Origin: Miscanthus floridulus
Taxonomy: Eukaryota; Streptophyta; Magnoliopsida; Poales; Poaceae
Reading direction: 5' to 3'
Assembly: GCF_019320115.1 (NCBI RefSeq)
Contig: NC_089586.1
Location: forward strand, 3,496,804 to 3,560,803
DNA: 64,000 nucleotides
The position numbers and the translations under genes are program-made. The notes under the pieces are model-generated. The model was not told the DNA's origin. It did not search any database and was given only the letters and a program-made list of their open reading frames with translations. This document shows, one piece after another, positions 46,502 to 59,014 of the stretch. Numbering within the stretch: position 1 is the first letter of the stretch; every line of letters begins with the position of its first letter.

Positions 46502-46780
46502 GTGCCTGTTTGATGAGTGTTTGATTCTTAAAAAACATTTTTTCCTATAGTTTCTAAAATCTGGATTCTGAGCAAAAATTGGTATGGGTGTTTAGATTTT
46601 CCAGTTTTTAAGAATTTGACTTCATTTATTGCTCACGTGGTCTGGGTATCAACATCTTCTTTGTTTTTAAGAATCTAGCAAAAACTGACGTAACAAACTG
46701 AACAAAGACTAGCATTTTCGGATCCCACCCGGTTTTCAAAATCAGAATCTTAAAAACCGGAGGCTAATCCAAACAGGACC
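46502..46780. mobile_element. MITE with gcctgtttg/caaacaggac ends
   Basis: The left end gtgcctgtttgatg and the right end ccaaacaggacc are inverted. Internal copies of 'agaatcttaaaaac'-like words appear on both halves (for example 46525-46535 and 46746-46757). It is flanked by TCA on both sides. It is 279 bp with no coding capacity. Confidence 0.5.
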
Positions 46781-48837
46781 TCACACACACGTCACGTACG
46801 CTGCTAGATGCTTAATGCAACGGCTAATCCAGAAACAAAGCGAGAGCCGAGGGCAGCAGCAGTAATAATAATAACTAGTCCATCATGCGCGCCATCGCGC
46901 GCGCCGGCAAATCACCTGGTTAAGACGCAGGTAAAGAAGATGTTTAATATTTACATGAAAACAATATTAGGAGTTTAATGTAGATATATCATGCACAAGA
47001 ACCGAACGATTGGCGCTCTTTTTGTATTTAACATGGTAAAACTATTCAGAATTGTAAACATGAAATGATTGATGTGGTAGATGACATTTCGTAGCAAAAA
47101 CATAGATGCCAACGCAATAAACTATTTTAGGTCTTCACACTGCATGAGAAATATTCTAAAGCTTCTGTTTTCACACAGACCATGAAGCATGAGTAATTTT
47201 TTCTCTCTAGAGTCACATAGAGATTAGAAACTGGAAGAAGTAAGGACATGGCATTTACCTTACCAGTGTATTTGCATCTTCGTGGCCTACACCCATGAAT
47301 TCTGCACTTAAGCCATAAGCCATAAATTTAGTGTTAAGTTTAGGTACAGTAGGTGTGGGAAAAAACATTTTTTTGAATAAAAGTAGCCGATTTGTGAATT
47401 GTGCTGAGGCATCTGAGCTTGCTTGAATACTGTAAATCCATACAGGAGCAACTAATTAACTATTTCCAGATCCTAACATTCTACCTTCTTCATTTATACA
47501 GAACGTTTAATCTCTTGTTAAAATAAATACGACTGTTTCATAATCCACAAGATCGTGCTACCTTCCTGGTAGAAGCTTAGTAACTTCATAAATCAGGTCA
47601 ACAGACTATATACAGCGCAAACCACCTTTCTGGCTTGGTTCAGAAGGAAAAAGGCTTGGAAAACTGGTTAATCTACTACAAAAATAAGCATGGTAAAATC
47701 CCTGACAAAAAACAACAATAAAGGCACACAACAATAAAGGCACACCATCTCTGTTGGAAACATACTCTCTTGTACTAAATGACTTCTGTCATCTAAAATG
47801 CTATTTCTCCTGTACTAAATGACTTCTATCATATAATGCTATTTCAGTGGATTCATAAAAGATTGCAAGTGGTATGACTCCAGTAAATTTGTTATACATA
47901 GGACCGTGAGGTGTTTGGGTACAAAGAATGACTGACTGGCTGCTATAGAATACTACCTAAAAAAACAAGGATTCAACAATACTACACAAATGGTGCTACG
48001 TTACCATAGATCTTTATCGACTAAAACATCTTTTTTTGTGACCTCCAATGCTCAGCGCCCAGATTAGGCCACGGAATAAGTCTTTTTTTGTCTGAAAACC
48101 AAGTAGGAGACACCAAAACAAACAAGACAATGCACAACCTGAAATCGATAAGCTCATAATTTATCTCAACACAAGCTAAGAAATAGTGCTTATGTTGAAA
48201 CATGGGTAGGAGTCATAATAATCTTAGCCTGTATTTGTGTCAATCAGATAGAAAGCAGGAACACAAAGGTGGTTTGATCTGACCGTCTGTACCGAATCTG
48301 GAGGTAACGTTAAAATGTTTGTTTATTTCCAAATTTCGTACGCCTTATAGGTAACACCCAAAAATTTGTAATGTTTTGCACAATGACTATGAGAATAGTG
48401 CTGTCTAGATATGCAGTTAATTAGGGGGTTGAATATGGCATTGGAAGAGGCACGTAGTCTGGGGTAGCAAGCATTTGACAGCAGGGTACGAAACCATACA
48501 GGAAACCAAAGACATCATTCTACCTGAAAATAATAACGATATGGGTGCTGAAAATAATAACCATGCAACCAGGAAACCAACGATGCTCAGATTATTACCT
48601 TGCTGCAGCCAGCCTTGAAACTGAAGCATGAGTGACCTGGTTTTTCAGCAAGCATGCTCTGATCATGCACCTAAAAAAGAGTGTGTTTCTGAAGATTAGC
48701 TATCTGGGAAATTAATAACTGTAGTGCATCAAACTCCGTCGACGAGATTAGTTAAAACATGGATAGATGGATAAGATTAGCTATCTGGGAAATATAAAGC
48801 AAGTTGCGGAACCACATAAATTTAAATAAGATTTCAA
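46781..48837. other. AT-rich stretch without recognised gene
   Basis: Nothing with a recognisable domain was seen on either strand. Part of it could be decayed introns and exons of the minus-strand UPF1 fragment that ends at 48838, but no further UPF1 motif was found. Confidence 0.25.
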
Positions 48838-49130
48838 TTATACGTTGAGGCCGGTTGAGGTCATCTTCTCTGCCAGCTGATCACTAGGAACATTACTTGG
48901 GGCACATACAAGACCCTACAAATTTGACAAAATTAGACGCCAGACAATTGTCCCTAAATATATCACCAAATCAAAGTGCACACTTTTAGCAATTGTACTA
49001 TGCCTGTCCTTGAGGTTGTTTTGCCATGTGACACACAATTGCAGCAGATTTGACAGTCTTGCAGTAGCAGGTGGACCTTGAATCAAACTAATTGGCCTCT
49101 GCAGGACACTTTTAGTTGCTAAAACCTGAA
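48838..49130 (-). pseudogene. UPF1-like RNA helicase pseudogene fragment
   Basis: Two minus-strand pieces match consecutive parts of UPF1, the nonsense-mediated decay helicase. The first (49128 to about 49000) reads KSVLQRPISLIQGPP. It then degrades: the P-loop GPPGTGKT is GPPATA followed by a frameshift, and SAAIV plus HMAKQ can be seen in the shifted frame. The second (48912-48838) reads LVCAPSNVPSDQLAEKM and ends in a TAA. The two are separated by a short intron-like gap, so this is a copy of genomic DNA and not a processed transcript. No other helicase motifs were found nearby. Dead copy. Confidence 0.7.
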
Positions 49131-49609
49131 CACACACCAAATAATACAGAAGAGAACAACAGATCAAACAGTCAATAATAATATACACAGATCATAACAG
49201 CAACAAACCTGTGAACCTGCCCAGTCATCTATATTGTTTGAATTGGTAATAAATATACCACAGCTTCTGTAACAGTATGGGTACGTAAGCTAAATTTGAA
49301 GGATCGAAATGTTTTTCTAGCGCCAATCAGAGGGCAAAAGCGAAATTACAAAATAAGAGGAAACTTGTAGGACTATCTAAAACACAAGAGCGCACTACCA
49401 ATAGATGGGAAGAAGAGGTAACAAGAACTGCAGACAGCATGTCATCTGACGCAATAACAAATTGATTCAATAGGTCATGCCAGACTCAGGTAAATCAAGT
49501 TACATGCAAAAGAAAAAACAATTGAATAAGCATAGACATGACAAAGGGGCTTACTTTGTAATATCTGCCGCCACCGCCACTGCTGAGGCTGTAACATTTT
49601 CAGCTGCCA
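49131..49609. other. Unrecognised stretch
   Basis: AT-rich; no supported gene. Possible splice-like sites on the minus strand next to the UPF1 fragment have no recognisable protein. Confidence 0.2.
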
Positions 49610-50295
49610 ATAAGCATACCGGAGACGGGGAGGGTTCGCGCTGGATCCGCCTGCTGGCCGCAAATGCACCACCTCCGTTGCCTGCGCGAGGTCCACGCCG
49701 TGCTCAAGCTTCAGATCCGCCGTCGGGATGGTCCCCGCGGGCGGCCGCTCCAGATCCACCTCCGAGGTTGCTGACGTGACCTCCCCGTCGTCATCCACGG
49801 CTTGCACGGAGGTTCCTCCGCCGCCAGAGCCCTCCAGCGCGCCAGGGCCACCGCTGGCTGGCCGCGCGGCCGTGGGGACGACCGGCGACAGAGGGGCGAA
49901 ACCCTAGGCCGCGCGACCCGCTGGCTTGCGTCGCGACGAGGAAGCGGCGCGGGGGTGGTGGTGGTGGAGGAGGAGAAGGAGGAGGACGAGGAGGGAGGCC
50001 GCCGCTGCGCGGAGGGCCAGGCACCGCCGAGGTCGTCCCGCGCCGTCGCCTGAGGCGCGTCGCGCGTGGGGAGCGCACGAGCGTCGTGGAGAGGTGAAGG
50101 GAGACAGGGTTCGGTTTCTTTCTTCCGACGGTACGACGGGAGGCTTGGAGAGGCAGCGGACGCGGTGGGAGCAGATATTCCAAGGAGGGAGCTGTAGACA
50201 CCGCTGCGAGCAACCAGGTGCGTCGATTGAAGAATCCAACGGCCGAAGAGATTTGGGTGACATGGACACGCGGAGCGACGGCTGAGGCTCGCCGG
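49610..50295. repeat. GC-rich segment paralogous to 28.27-29.73 kb
   Basis: It shares ordered phrases with the segment that flanks the TRIM, on the same strand, including 'gctggccgcgcggccgtggg' against a close variant at 29257-29276. It is continuous here, so it represents the pre-insertion state of the other copy. Purine-rich (gga/gag)n sequence lies at 49955-50010. No product could be assigned on either strand. Confidence 0.55.
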
Positions 50296-50658
50296 CTTAA
50301 TGATAGTAGATTTATTGCGCATGCATGGTCCATGGTTGTAACGGCTACTGGTGAGACCGTCGGGCATTGACTCTGGTAGTCTGGCTGACTAACAAAGCAG
50401 GTCATAAAACTCCAGCAGTAAGCATTACAGTATGTCCTGCGTGTCAACGATGCAAGTTGTTTTCGGTTTGCAATACTCGTCTCCTACCGTAGACAATCAG
50501 CACGGAGTAGACGAAGACCAGTATAGGTAGTAGTACAGCGGTAGTAGCTCTGAATCTAATAACCTCGAGTCACATTGAACTTATTCAGAACTACTTTTCA
50601 GCTATAGAATAATGTGTTTCTCTCATAATATTTCAGCATAACTATCAGCATAAGCTAA
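50296..50658. other. Unrecognised stretch
   Basis: Mixed composition. No gene, repeat end or regulatory site could be supported. Confidence 0.2.
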
Positions 50659-51004
50659 GGCCCTGTTTGGTTGGGCTTTTGGCTTTGGCTTTTGGCCCCA
50701 AAAGCCAAAAGCCCAATCAAAGGGGCTGCTTTTGGAGGGTGCTTTTTTAGAAGCAGCTGTTTTTCCGTAGTTCATTTTTGAAAGCTGGGTTGACCCTGCT
50801 TTTGGCTTTTGGCTTTCTGCTTTTCGAAATTGGTGGAATAAAAAGCTCTTCCATAGTTGTTTCAAGAGAGATAAAGATAAAAGGTATATTTTATACTTGT
50901 TTAACCAAACAGCTTTCAGCTTTTCTACAGCTCACAGCCCACAGCAGCTTTTCCACAGCCCACAACAGCTTTTTCTCACAGCCACAGCTCAACCAAACAG
51001 GGCC
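50659..51004. mobile_element. Tourist-like MITE (346 bp) with ggccctgtttggttg ends
   Basis: Inverted ends ggccctgtttggttg and caaccaaacagggcc are perfect over 15 bp. TAA flanks both sides. Internally it is built from 'gcttttggctttt' and 'cacagc' words. Confidence 0.8.
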
Positions 51005-51900
51005 TAAATTTCATCATCAGCGAACAAGGTGACTGTCGGTGGTATGGAGTTGGACGATTACAGAAAATGGCACGGCCTAGCAGCAGATCACATGCATATT
51101 TGTTCCCACCACATATACGAACGAACCGGTTTCAGTTGTCGCGTATACGGAGTACGGTCAAAGAAATAGAGTAAGCAAACCAGATAAAGTAAATCAAATA
51201 ATTCAGAACTGCAGATCTCACCCCATCCCTCAAATGGTTAACGGTGGGTGAATGTGAATCGGTCGTGCTGCTAGAGCAAAGCGACCCCAGTGACTCCCCC
51301 CGCGTCGATGCTGTTCACCCACCGGCCGCCGACCACCTTGCTGCCGGCTGCTGCCACCTGCCGCCTGCCGCCTGCCGGCGCGCACCGTCACCTGCCCACT
51401 GTACTGCGCCATGCATGCACGGCTCGGATCCCATCCATGTGACTGCCCCTGGCCCCTACCCCTCCCGACGAAACGATGGTGACAGGGCGAATCCCCAGCC
51501 AAGTTCCCCACCCACCCAAATGGCCAAATCTGGGCTCCTTGCCGCGCTGGCCGAGAGGCTCTGACGTCCGGGACGCTCGCAGCGTCGAGTGGCCGATGCG
51601 GTGCGGTGCACCGACTCCACGGCCGATGGCCCACAGCATCCGGCCATCCCATGGGCCATGCATGCCGCTGGCCGCTGGCTTGTGTCCTCTTCCCCTTTTT
51701 TCCTACCTCTGTCAACCGGTGGAGATCAATCTAATATTCTTCTTCTTGGTATCATCTTATGACTTAAAAATAACTTACTTTATCTTTTTCCCATTCTATC
51801 GTAGATCAGTGCATAGAGCATGTCTTATCGTCACGGTCAGTTGTCATTAGATTAAACAGCTACAATGCATATCTCTGTTTTGAAACAGATTCTCAACTAG
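51005..51900. other. Unrecognised stretch with a GC-rich part (51.24-51.68 kb)
   Basis: Overlapping frames on both strands show no domain. The GC-rich part could be a promoter or CpG-rich fragment. From about 51.7 kb the sequence turns AT-rich and leads into the decayed copia element. Confidence 0.2.
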
Positions 51901-51939
51901 GTCCTTAGTATCCAAAAATCATAGGCTTTCCCGTAAACC

Positions 51940-54100
51940 CATGTCGACTGTGTGTTCTCTGAACACACTGTGTGATTAGCCTTTGGTAAGCGGATCCACA
52001 AGTACTTTCTTGGTACTTATATGCTCAATGCTTTCAAAATGATTCTAGATTTTCTCCTTTACAACATATAACTTAATGTCAATGTGTTTTGCAATACACT
52101 TGACCTGTTGTCTTAGGAGTTAACTATTTTAAATGGTTATTGTTGTTGACTACCATTGTTAAATCCAGGTACAAATTCTCTTAACCTCCTTTTGCCTGTT
52201 CCTGAGGCCTTACGACAAGCTATACTATGGTATGCATCAATGATGACACCACAACTGTTTCATTGGAGCTTTTCCATAATAATACTTCAACTGCGAGTGT
52301 TAGCAACTACTGTGGATTTCACTACACATCTCGCTAAAACTTAATATTTGTACCCACAACTATTTGAGAGTACTTGTTCTTTCTTACTCAGCATGGGGCC
52401 TATGATACTTTGCAAAAAATTGCAAGACATTCTTAACTCCATTCTAGTGATCTATATCTGGACTGGACTTCTACCAAAATATCCCGAATACATAAGCTAC
52501 ATCTGGGTAAGTTCTTACTTGTACATTCATTAAGCTTCCAACAGCTAAAGCATATGGAACCATATTCATTTGATCGATCTCATATCGGTTTCTGGAACAC
52601 TGAAAGTTTCCAAATCTATTACCCTTGACTATAGGAGCAGGCGTAGGTTTACTCGCATGCATACTTTATTTCTTTAGAATCTTTTCTAAGTATGCCTTTG
52701 TGATAGTCCTAATACCCCTTTTCATTTATTTCAGTGAATTTTAATTCCTAGAACCAATGAGGCTTCACCAAGATCATTCACATTAAAACTTGAGGACAAA
52801 GACTTCTTTTTCTCCAATGGTAGATTATCATTACTACTAGTGAGTAGGATGTCATCTATACACAGGATGTGGAAAAAGAATTTTCCATTCTTAAACTTCG
52901 CATAAACGTTATTGTCTTTCTCATTTTCTTTAAACCTAAACTTTCTTATCGTTTCATCAACTTCAAATACTATTGTCTAGAGACTTGTTTTAATCCATAA
53001 ATGGATTTCTATAGGCGGCATCCCATACGTTCTTTTTCTTCCATAACAAAATCTTTGGGTTATGCCATGCAAACGTTTTTATACAAATCATCGTTGAGGA
53101 ATGTCATCTTTACATCTATCTGATGTAACTCTAAATCTTAATGTGCCAATAACACCATTATGATTCTAAAGGAATCCTTGCATGAGACTGGAGAGAAAAC
53201 TCTCATCGTAATCTATTTATTCTCTTTGCATAAAACCTTTTGCTACAAGTCATGCTTTATATCTTTTCACATTCCCTTTGGAGTCACATTTTATCTTGTA
53301 GACCCTTTCATAGCCTACTATTTTGGCTCAATTAGGAATTTCTTCTAAGTCCTAAACATCGTTGGTATTCATCGAATTTATTTTAACTTTCATAGCTTTT
53401 TGCAATTCAAACGGGTAAACGCTTCTCATGGCTTTTTCAAATGAGGTGGGATCACCCTCTATTTAAATTTCTTCACTAACATAGACTTCATAGTCATCAG
53501 GAAAACTGGTTTACTAATTCTTTAAGACCTTCTAGGGCCTCAGCTACTGGCACTTTCATATGAGGCTATTGTTGCTCTTCATTGCCAAGAGGCAATTGAT
53601 TCTACAGGCTCCTGTATCACAAGATCATTGTTTACATTATTTATCTTCTTCGAAGAGCTAACAACAGGTGTTGTATAAGTCATATAACATCAACAAGTAT
53701 TGAGAAATTTGTTGCTCTTGAATCACTAGAGTGGGCATGCAGTTTCGCTTCTCTTCAAGTCATAGGTCGCTACATACCATGCTCCCCTAGATCATCTCAT
53801 CTTTTATAAAGATAGTGTATCTTTAAATTTCTTGTTTAGATTTAATCTATTAAAACCTCATATGGCGCTTTAAGCACCATCTTAACATCTTTAAGACTCG
53901 TCCAGTCTGAATTCTGGCTGACTACGCTATCTTCCTATCGGAACTGTAAAAAGTCCAGGAATTTAGCTATTTCTGTACTTAGGGGTATCGTTATTATGAC
54001 CGTTGTACTCCTTCGATGGTCACATTCATCTTAATTAATCTTTATCTCACTCTTAATGAAGAGTATCTTTCTTAATTAATCTTACTATTCTCTCCCTTGA
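51940..54100 (-). pseudogene. Decayed Ty1-copia pol (reverse transcriptase/RNase H part)
   Basis: On the minus strand fragments of the copia reverse transcriptase appear in order: a KSIYGLKQ-like segment near 53010, an IDDILL-like catalytic segment followed by LGEASLVLGIKI near 52860-52750, and VPYALAVGSLMNVQV near 52570-52510. Many stops and frameshifts separate them. The order places the 5' side of the element at higher coordinates. Integrase and gag cannot be recognised with confidence. Confidence 0.65.
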
Positions 54101-54384
54101 AATATGGCATAAACTTTATTGCCATAATTTCGAGAACTATTCAGAAAACCTGTGACCGAGGAGACACTTATGACTTACTTCATTCACATGATTGTGTCAT
54201 TCAAACAAAGTTATTTCTTAATTCGTATAAGAGTACACTTTCCTCATTCCACTTCAAGAACTCAATAATGTCTTTCATTAATTGTACCTTTGCAAGTCAC
54301 GCTTGCATCTTTTTTTTTGTCTTTTTATTAGTACTGACCATGACGGTGCATTTCTATTGTGCCATGGTCAATACTAGGATGGCA

Positions 54385-54510
54385 TAAGAGCTACCTAAAC
54401 TTCTCTTGCTATGCGGGATACAAAAAATATGAGCCATCATAAAACTTCTCCCGCCATGCAGGATTGACTAGACTATGCCAAACTTCTCCCCATGCGGGAC
54501 AAATTTATAT
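54385..54510 (-). repeat. Three spaced copies of a 'ttctcccgcatgcggg'-like unit
   Basis: aaacttctcttgctatgcgg, aaacttctcccgccatgcag and aaacttctccccatgcggg occur about 50-65 bp apart. They lie just upstream (minus sense) of the copia pol relic and may be part of its leader. Confidence 0.55.
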
Positions 54511-54599
54511 ATAGACACGTATGCTTAATCCAATGTTGGTTAAATTAAACATGCATGTTACTTATTGTAACTCTTATCATAAAACATTCACTTATACTT

Positions 54600-55375
54600 C
54601 ATTTTCTAATTAAATATTCTCGTTGGTTCTAACTTAATCAGAAAATTAGTAAATTAACAAAAAAACAGTCTTGAACTGGCTTGACTATAGCCTTTTCATT
54701 CACATACCTTAGCATTGCAGCCCATTGGCATGCAGCCAAGTGATCTCGTCGGTAAAAAAATAAAACTTACAAGATGCTTCTGCATCAATTCTATATCACC
54801 GTTGGACAAAAAATAGAATTAACGCATAAAACTCATAAATCAACTTAAAATACATATAACTACTCTTCAAAATTAAATTCTCCCGTTGGTTCGAATTTAA
54901 TTAGAAGATAATCAACATCATTGCAGCGAAAACTTGATAATAAAATACATTCTTTCAGTTCAGGAGCATTTCTTGGTCCTTATCTACTCTCTAAAAAATT
55001 GACCATGTTGGTGTAAAATTTATCAAAGATTTAAACTTCAAACTTAAATTCATTATAATATTGTTATCATCAACGTTGGTCAGAAAATAACAATACCATA
55101 ATCTAACATAAACAAATCGGATTGCTCCTCTAATTTAAATTTTCCCGTTGGTTCCAATTTAATTAGAGGATAAACATAATCATAATTTATTAAATGTAAT
55201 TGCTCTTCGAATTAAATTCTCCCGTTGGTTCAAATTTAATTAGAATATAATCAACATTAAACTTTGCAGCGAAAACATGAGAAAATTCTTTATCTACTTT
55301 TTAGAAGCATTTTATTGTACTCATCTACTCTCTGAACAATTTATCCCGTTGATTCAAAATTGAATAGAGATGAAA
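54600..55375. repeat. Array of reiterated imperfect hairpins in the copia leader/LTR region
   Basis: The core 'cccgttggttc' sits between AT-rich arms that are inverted repeats of each other (aattaaattc ... gaatttaatta). Clear copies are at about 54872, 55128 and 55212; weaker ones are near 54602, 55050 and 55335. 'gcagcgaaaac' follows two copies (54926 and 55267). There is no coding potential. Confidence 0.6.
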
Positions 55376-55399
55376 AACTAATCAAAATTCACTTCTAAA

Positions 55400-56240
55400 A
55401 ATAAATAAATAAATTTATAACCTTTACTGTGCATTCGGCCTGACCTGGCGGAACAGTACGCGGCCCAGTCTATGTCGCGTCCGCGCACGCGGCCCAGCGG
55501 CGACCCAACATAGCGCGTGCGCCCGCTCCTCCGCGCCCATGCCGCAACCTGGGCCTAGGCCGAGAATTCGCTCGCCCGCATGGGCTATTTTCGGTCCAAC
55601 GATCACCGACAGTTCATCTTGATCGGACGGTCGTCCGCGCGTGTAGCTCAAATAAAACGCCGCTGCGGCCGTCTTCACCCGAACCCTAATTCCATTTCCC
55701 CCTTCCCTTTCTCTCTCTTCATCATGGTGCCGGTTTTCTTTCCCCTTTCTCTCCCCAAAACACGGTCGGAGAGAAAAGTGGTGGTGGCGCCACCGTGGCG
55801 CCCTTCGCCGGTGCACGCATGAGACTGGAGTTGTGCGCGGCGCCATCAAGCGGCACCACGGTGGTGCTCTTTGCGCCCACAGACACGCTGTGGTGGTGTT
55901 ACCCTAAACCCTAGCTCAAAGTGCATCGCCGCCGTATGTCCCCTCGCCAAAGCACGTGCTCCCCAGTGGGTGAGCGTGCCGCTGTCGAGCGGTCCTGTGA
56001 TGGTGCCCTCGGCCGGAGCTCACGCGCACGGCGATGAGCATGGCTTGGCTTCTCCCCCACGTGCCGGTGAAGCGGCAGCGGGTGCATCTTCCCGCGGGTG
56101 GCAGTGGCGATAGTGGCGAGAAACCGGGTAGGTTCTCCCCCTTCTCCGTCCATCCATCTAGGGTTAGGGTTAGGATCCGATCTGCAAATCAAAACACCTC
56201 CTTCTAAATTCTTATTCTAATCTACCCCAAAAGCTAGATC
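55400..56240 (-). other. GC-rich region, possibly LTR of the copia relic
   Basis: Sequence such as 'gatcggacggtcgtccgcgc' and 'gaaccctaattccatttccc' is of a kind often seen in grass copia LTRs and their transcribed leaders. Clear LTR ends and a second copy are missing, so it remains a tentative call. Frames on both strands show no domain. Confidence 0.35.
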
Positions 56241-56842
56241 TACCCCTAGTTGGGCTCTGATAGACCCATAACTGACAGCCTACAATTTGGGCCTTGCGTA
56301 CTAACTTTTCTTCCGCAATAATACAGGCTCCGCCGCTGCCGCCGCACGCACGTGCCCGCGCAGCCATCCACGCTTCGCTGGTGCACTGCGGCCTCATTAG
56401 CTTTACCCCTACGCTCCGCTCTAGCCCTGACCGTAGCTCCTGCACCGTTGCCCCTGCTGCCAGCCTGGCTAAGCCTGCGCGCCTATGGCCACCCTGACTC
56501 CGGTGGCCACCTCCAATGCCACTGCTACCTACTCTAGCCTTGGCGTCTGCCTCCCTTGGGCTTTGCTAGTGCCTAGGGAAGGCCCACGCTAGCTCCTCGG
56601 CGTTCCTTTGGAGCGGGAGGTGGCTTCTGTGGAGTTTGCACACAAGCTGCTCGATGTTTTGCAGCAACCAGAGAGTGGTGAACAAAACTACAGCAATGGG
56701 TGTCTCCAGGCGTTCTTTGTGCCTCCGTCGTCCCTGTTAAGCCATTCGTGCCTGTGATCTTGACCAGCTCCATGACTTGCGACTCCAAACATGACATGCA
56801 GTTTATCCTATCCCTCCCACCTCCTTCTCTCCCTCCCAGCTA

Positions 56843-58099
56843 GTGGGATCCTCGCCGTCGGACAACCACCATCCCTCCTCTGTTCGCCTGCCTCTGCATG
56901 CCATGGGGTCTTCTTCGGACGTTGCTGATCGGCTGGATTTCTCACTCGGGTGCAAGTTTGAGGATGAAGTGGATCGCCGTTTTGGCACCCTAGTACACCA
57001 TTCCCCTCCTTTAGTTGATGGATCTTTCTTCCTATTGGTTATTTTTTGCCGTTTTTTGTTTCGGTTGACTGAAGATTCGGTCTCTTTGGCCCTCCAAGCG
57101 TGTTTCGGTGGTTGTGCCGTTGGTTTTTATGTTAAATTCTTAAGCACGAACCACTTTCGCTTTTCTGTTTCTTGCAAACAAGTTGGGTTCCATGTCTATC
57201 GTCTCTGTCGAGTGATCACTTCTCAATTCGATGTCTATTTTCATCTTTAGAGCAATGGCATGCCCAACTGGGAATGAGAAAAACATATCTGGGAAGAGGA
57301 ACAAGAAAAAGAATGGTCTATTGTTCTCTCCAATAGTACCAAGAACTCGATAAAAAAAGAGAGCACTAAACGCGTCTCTTTTGCCAAAACTCTGGTATAG
57401 AAGCCTCCAAAGCAAGTTACGCAGCCACTTGGCTTGATCTGCTTTGGTTCTTTTCTTATTCCCCTCCCCTTGATCACTTTAGATTCATGATTGGTTTCCC
57501 TAGCTTACATTGGGGACAAATTCGAGTTTCATCTTGATCGTGGCCGTGTTCTTCATGATAGCCCCCAGCCGCCTTCCTCCGATGCTAAACGCACGGCGGA
57601 TTCTATGGAGGCTAATGGTTTGGATTCGAATACAAATCTTTCTTTGGGCCTTGTGAGCTGCAGCCGTTGCCTAGGAGTCAGACATGACCGGCCATCCTGT
57701 GTTAGCAAAATCAGATGCCATGCCTGCTATAACTATGGTCATGTTCTGAGGAAATGTCTCATCAAAGCCTGGCCTAATCAAATATGGATTTGGAAGGCAA
57801 CCTCACCTAATCATTTTGATTCCCATGACTCCCTCAATTCTAGCACTGATAATGCTGAGAAGCCAGACTCTTTGCATTCCCAAACCGAGCAACAGTTGAA
57901 CCCTCAAACAGAAGCTCTTAAATTCATGGCAGCAAACAAACTCTATGCAGACCAGCTGTTCTACAGCCGCTATGGATTGTTGGATGGCTTCACCATGAGG
58001 GACATCAACCCTCTGATCCTAAACAGCCCCATCACTATCTTTGCTCAGTTGTTTACAGTGGGTTCTAAAATCATTGACAAAGGTATACTCGATATATAG
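56843..58099 (+). pseudogene. L1 ORF1 remnants (DUF4283-like and zinc knuckles)
   Basis: 56843-57250 ends with FRFSVSCKQVGFHVYRL and FDVYFHL, the end of a DUF4283-like RNA-binding region. After stops, 57491-58099 carries the cysteine pairs CSRCLGVRHDRPSC and CHACYNYGHVLRKC, the usual paired knuckles. Broken by stops. Confidence 0.6.
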
Positions 58100-59014
58100 G
58101 AAGTCAAAGATGAGGTTTTTGTACCCAATGGTCTGGACTTGGTACCCTATTGGCCAATGGTTCATGCTGTAATGCTCAAGGTCCTAGCAGAAAACTTGCA
58201 GCGTAGGGAGGAGGTCAATGTGTCTCCCGTTATGTAGTCTACACCACAAGCTCAAAGTGGTGGGCTCAATACCTTCATAGGTCCCACAGTCAGTCTGTTC
58301 CATAGGAGGGGCATCCCAACTTCTGCTCAACTAGATGGCTTTCTTACTCATCCAGGGGTTGCCATCATGTTCAAGCCCATACTGGTTGATCGTGGGGTGG
58401 TACAGAATCAGGTAGCAACTAAAGACATCGCTCCTTCTTCTAGATTGGAAATTGTGCAATGGCGTCCATGCCTTCATGCTTTAGCTTTGCAACTGTAGCC
58501 ATACATTGTTGAAGCCAAGCATCGCGTCGCTCGTGCTGTCCACAAGGACCTCTTAGTGTCACAAAATGCTATCCCCTTGCAAGAGAGTGGTTTGTCCTTG
58601 AGCTTGGGAGGTGGATCTCAAAGCCCATGGTCCTCTAGCTCAGCTAGTTTTGAATTTCAAATGGGATAGTTTTAGCCTAGCCCACCAGTCACCAGAGGCC
58701 AAAAGAACAGGGCGGCGACTGTCATCTCCTTGCCAACAGCAGCTTCTGATCCATCCATTCCTCTGGTAGAAGGAAGTGTTAGGTGCAGTACCATACTCAA
58801 CAAAACTGATGGTTTCTACCTGGTTAGACTGAACAGAGAGCCTACAAAGAAACTCAAGATATGTGTTGTCCAGATCGATGAGAAGACAGGCCAAGCCAGA
58901 CCAGTATCAATACCAGTTCTCTAGGGCTAGGGAATTGACTATGGAGTTGCTCCTAGTGAGCTCTTAGATGAAGCGCTGATGCAATCGTCGTTTCCTAATG
59001 AATAATCGTAGTTA

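Noticed and set aside
56155..56175. Telomere-like 'agggttagggttagg'
   Set aside because: Only about two units, and not the plant TTTAGGG repeat; a chance motif.
56252..56271. PBS-like 'ggctctgatagaccca' for the copia relic
   Set aside because: Imperfect match to the initiator tRNA-Met site, and no LTR boundary lies next to it.
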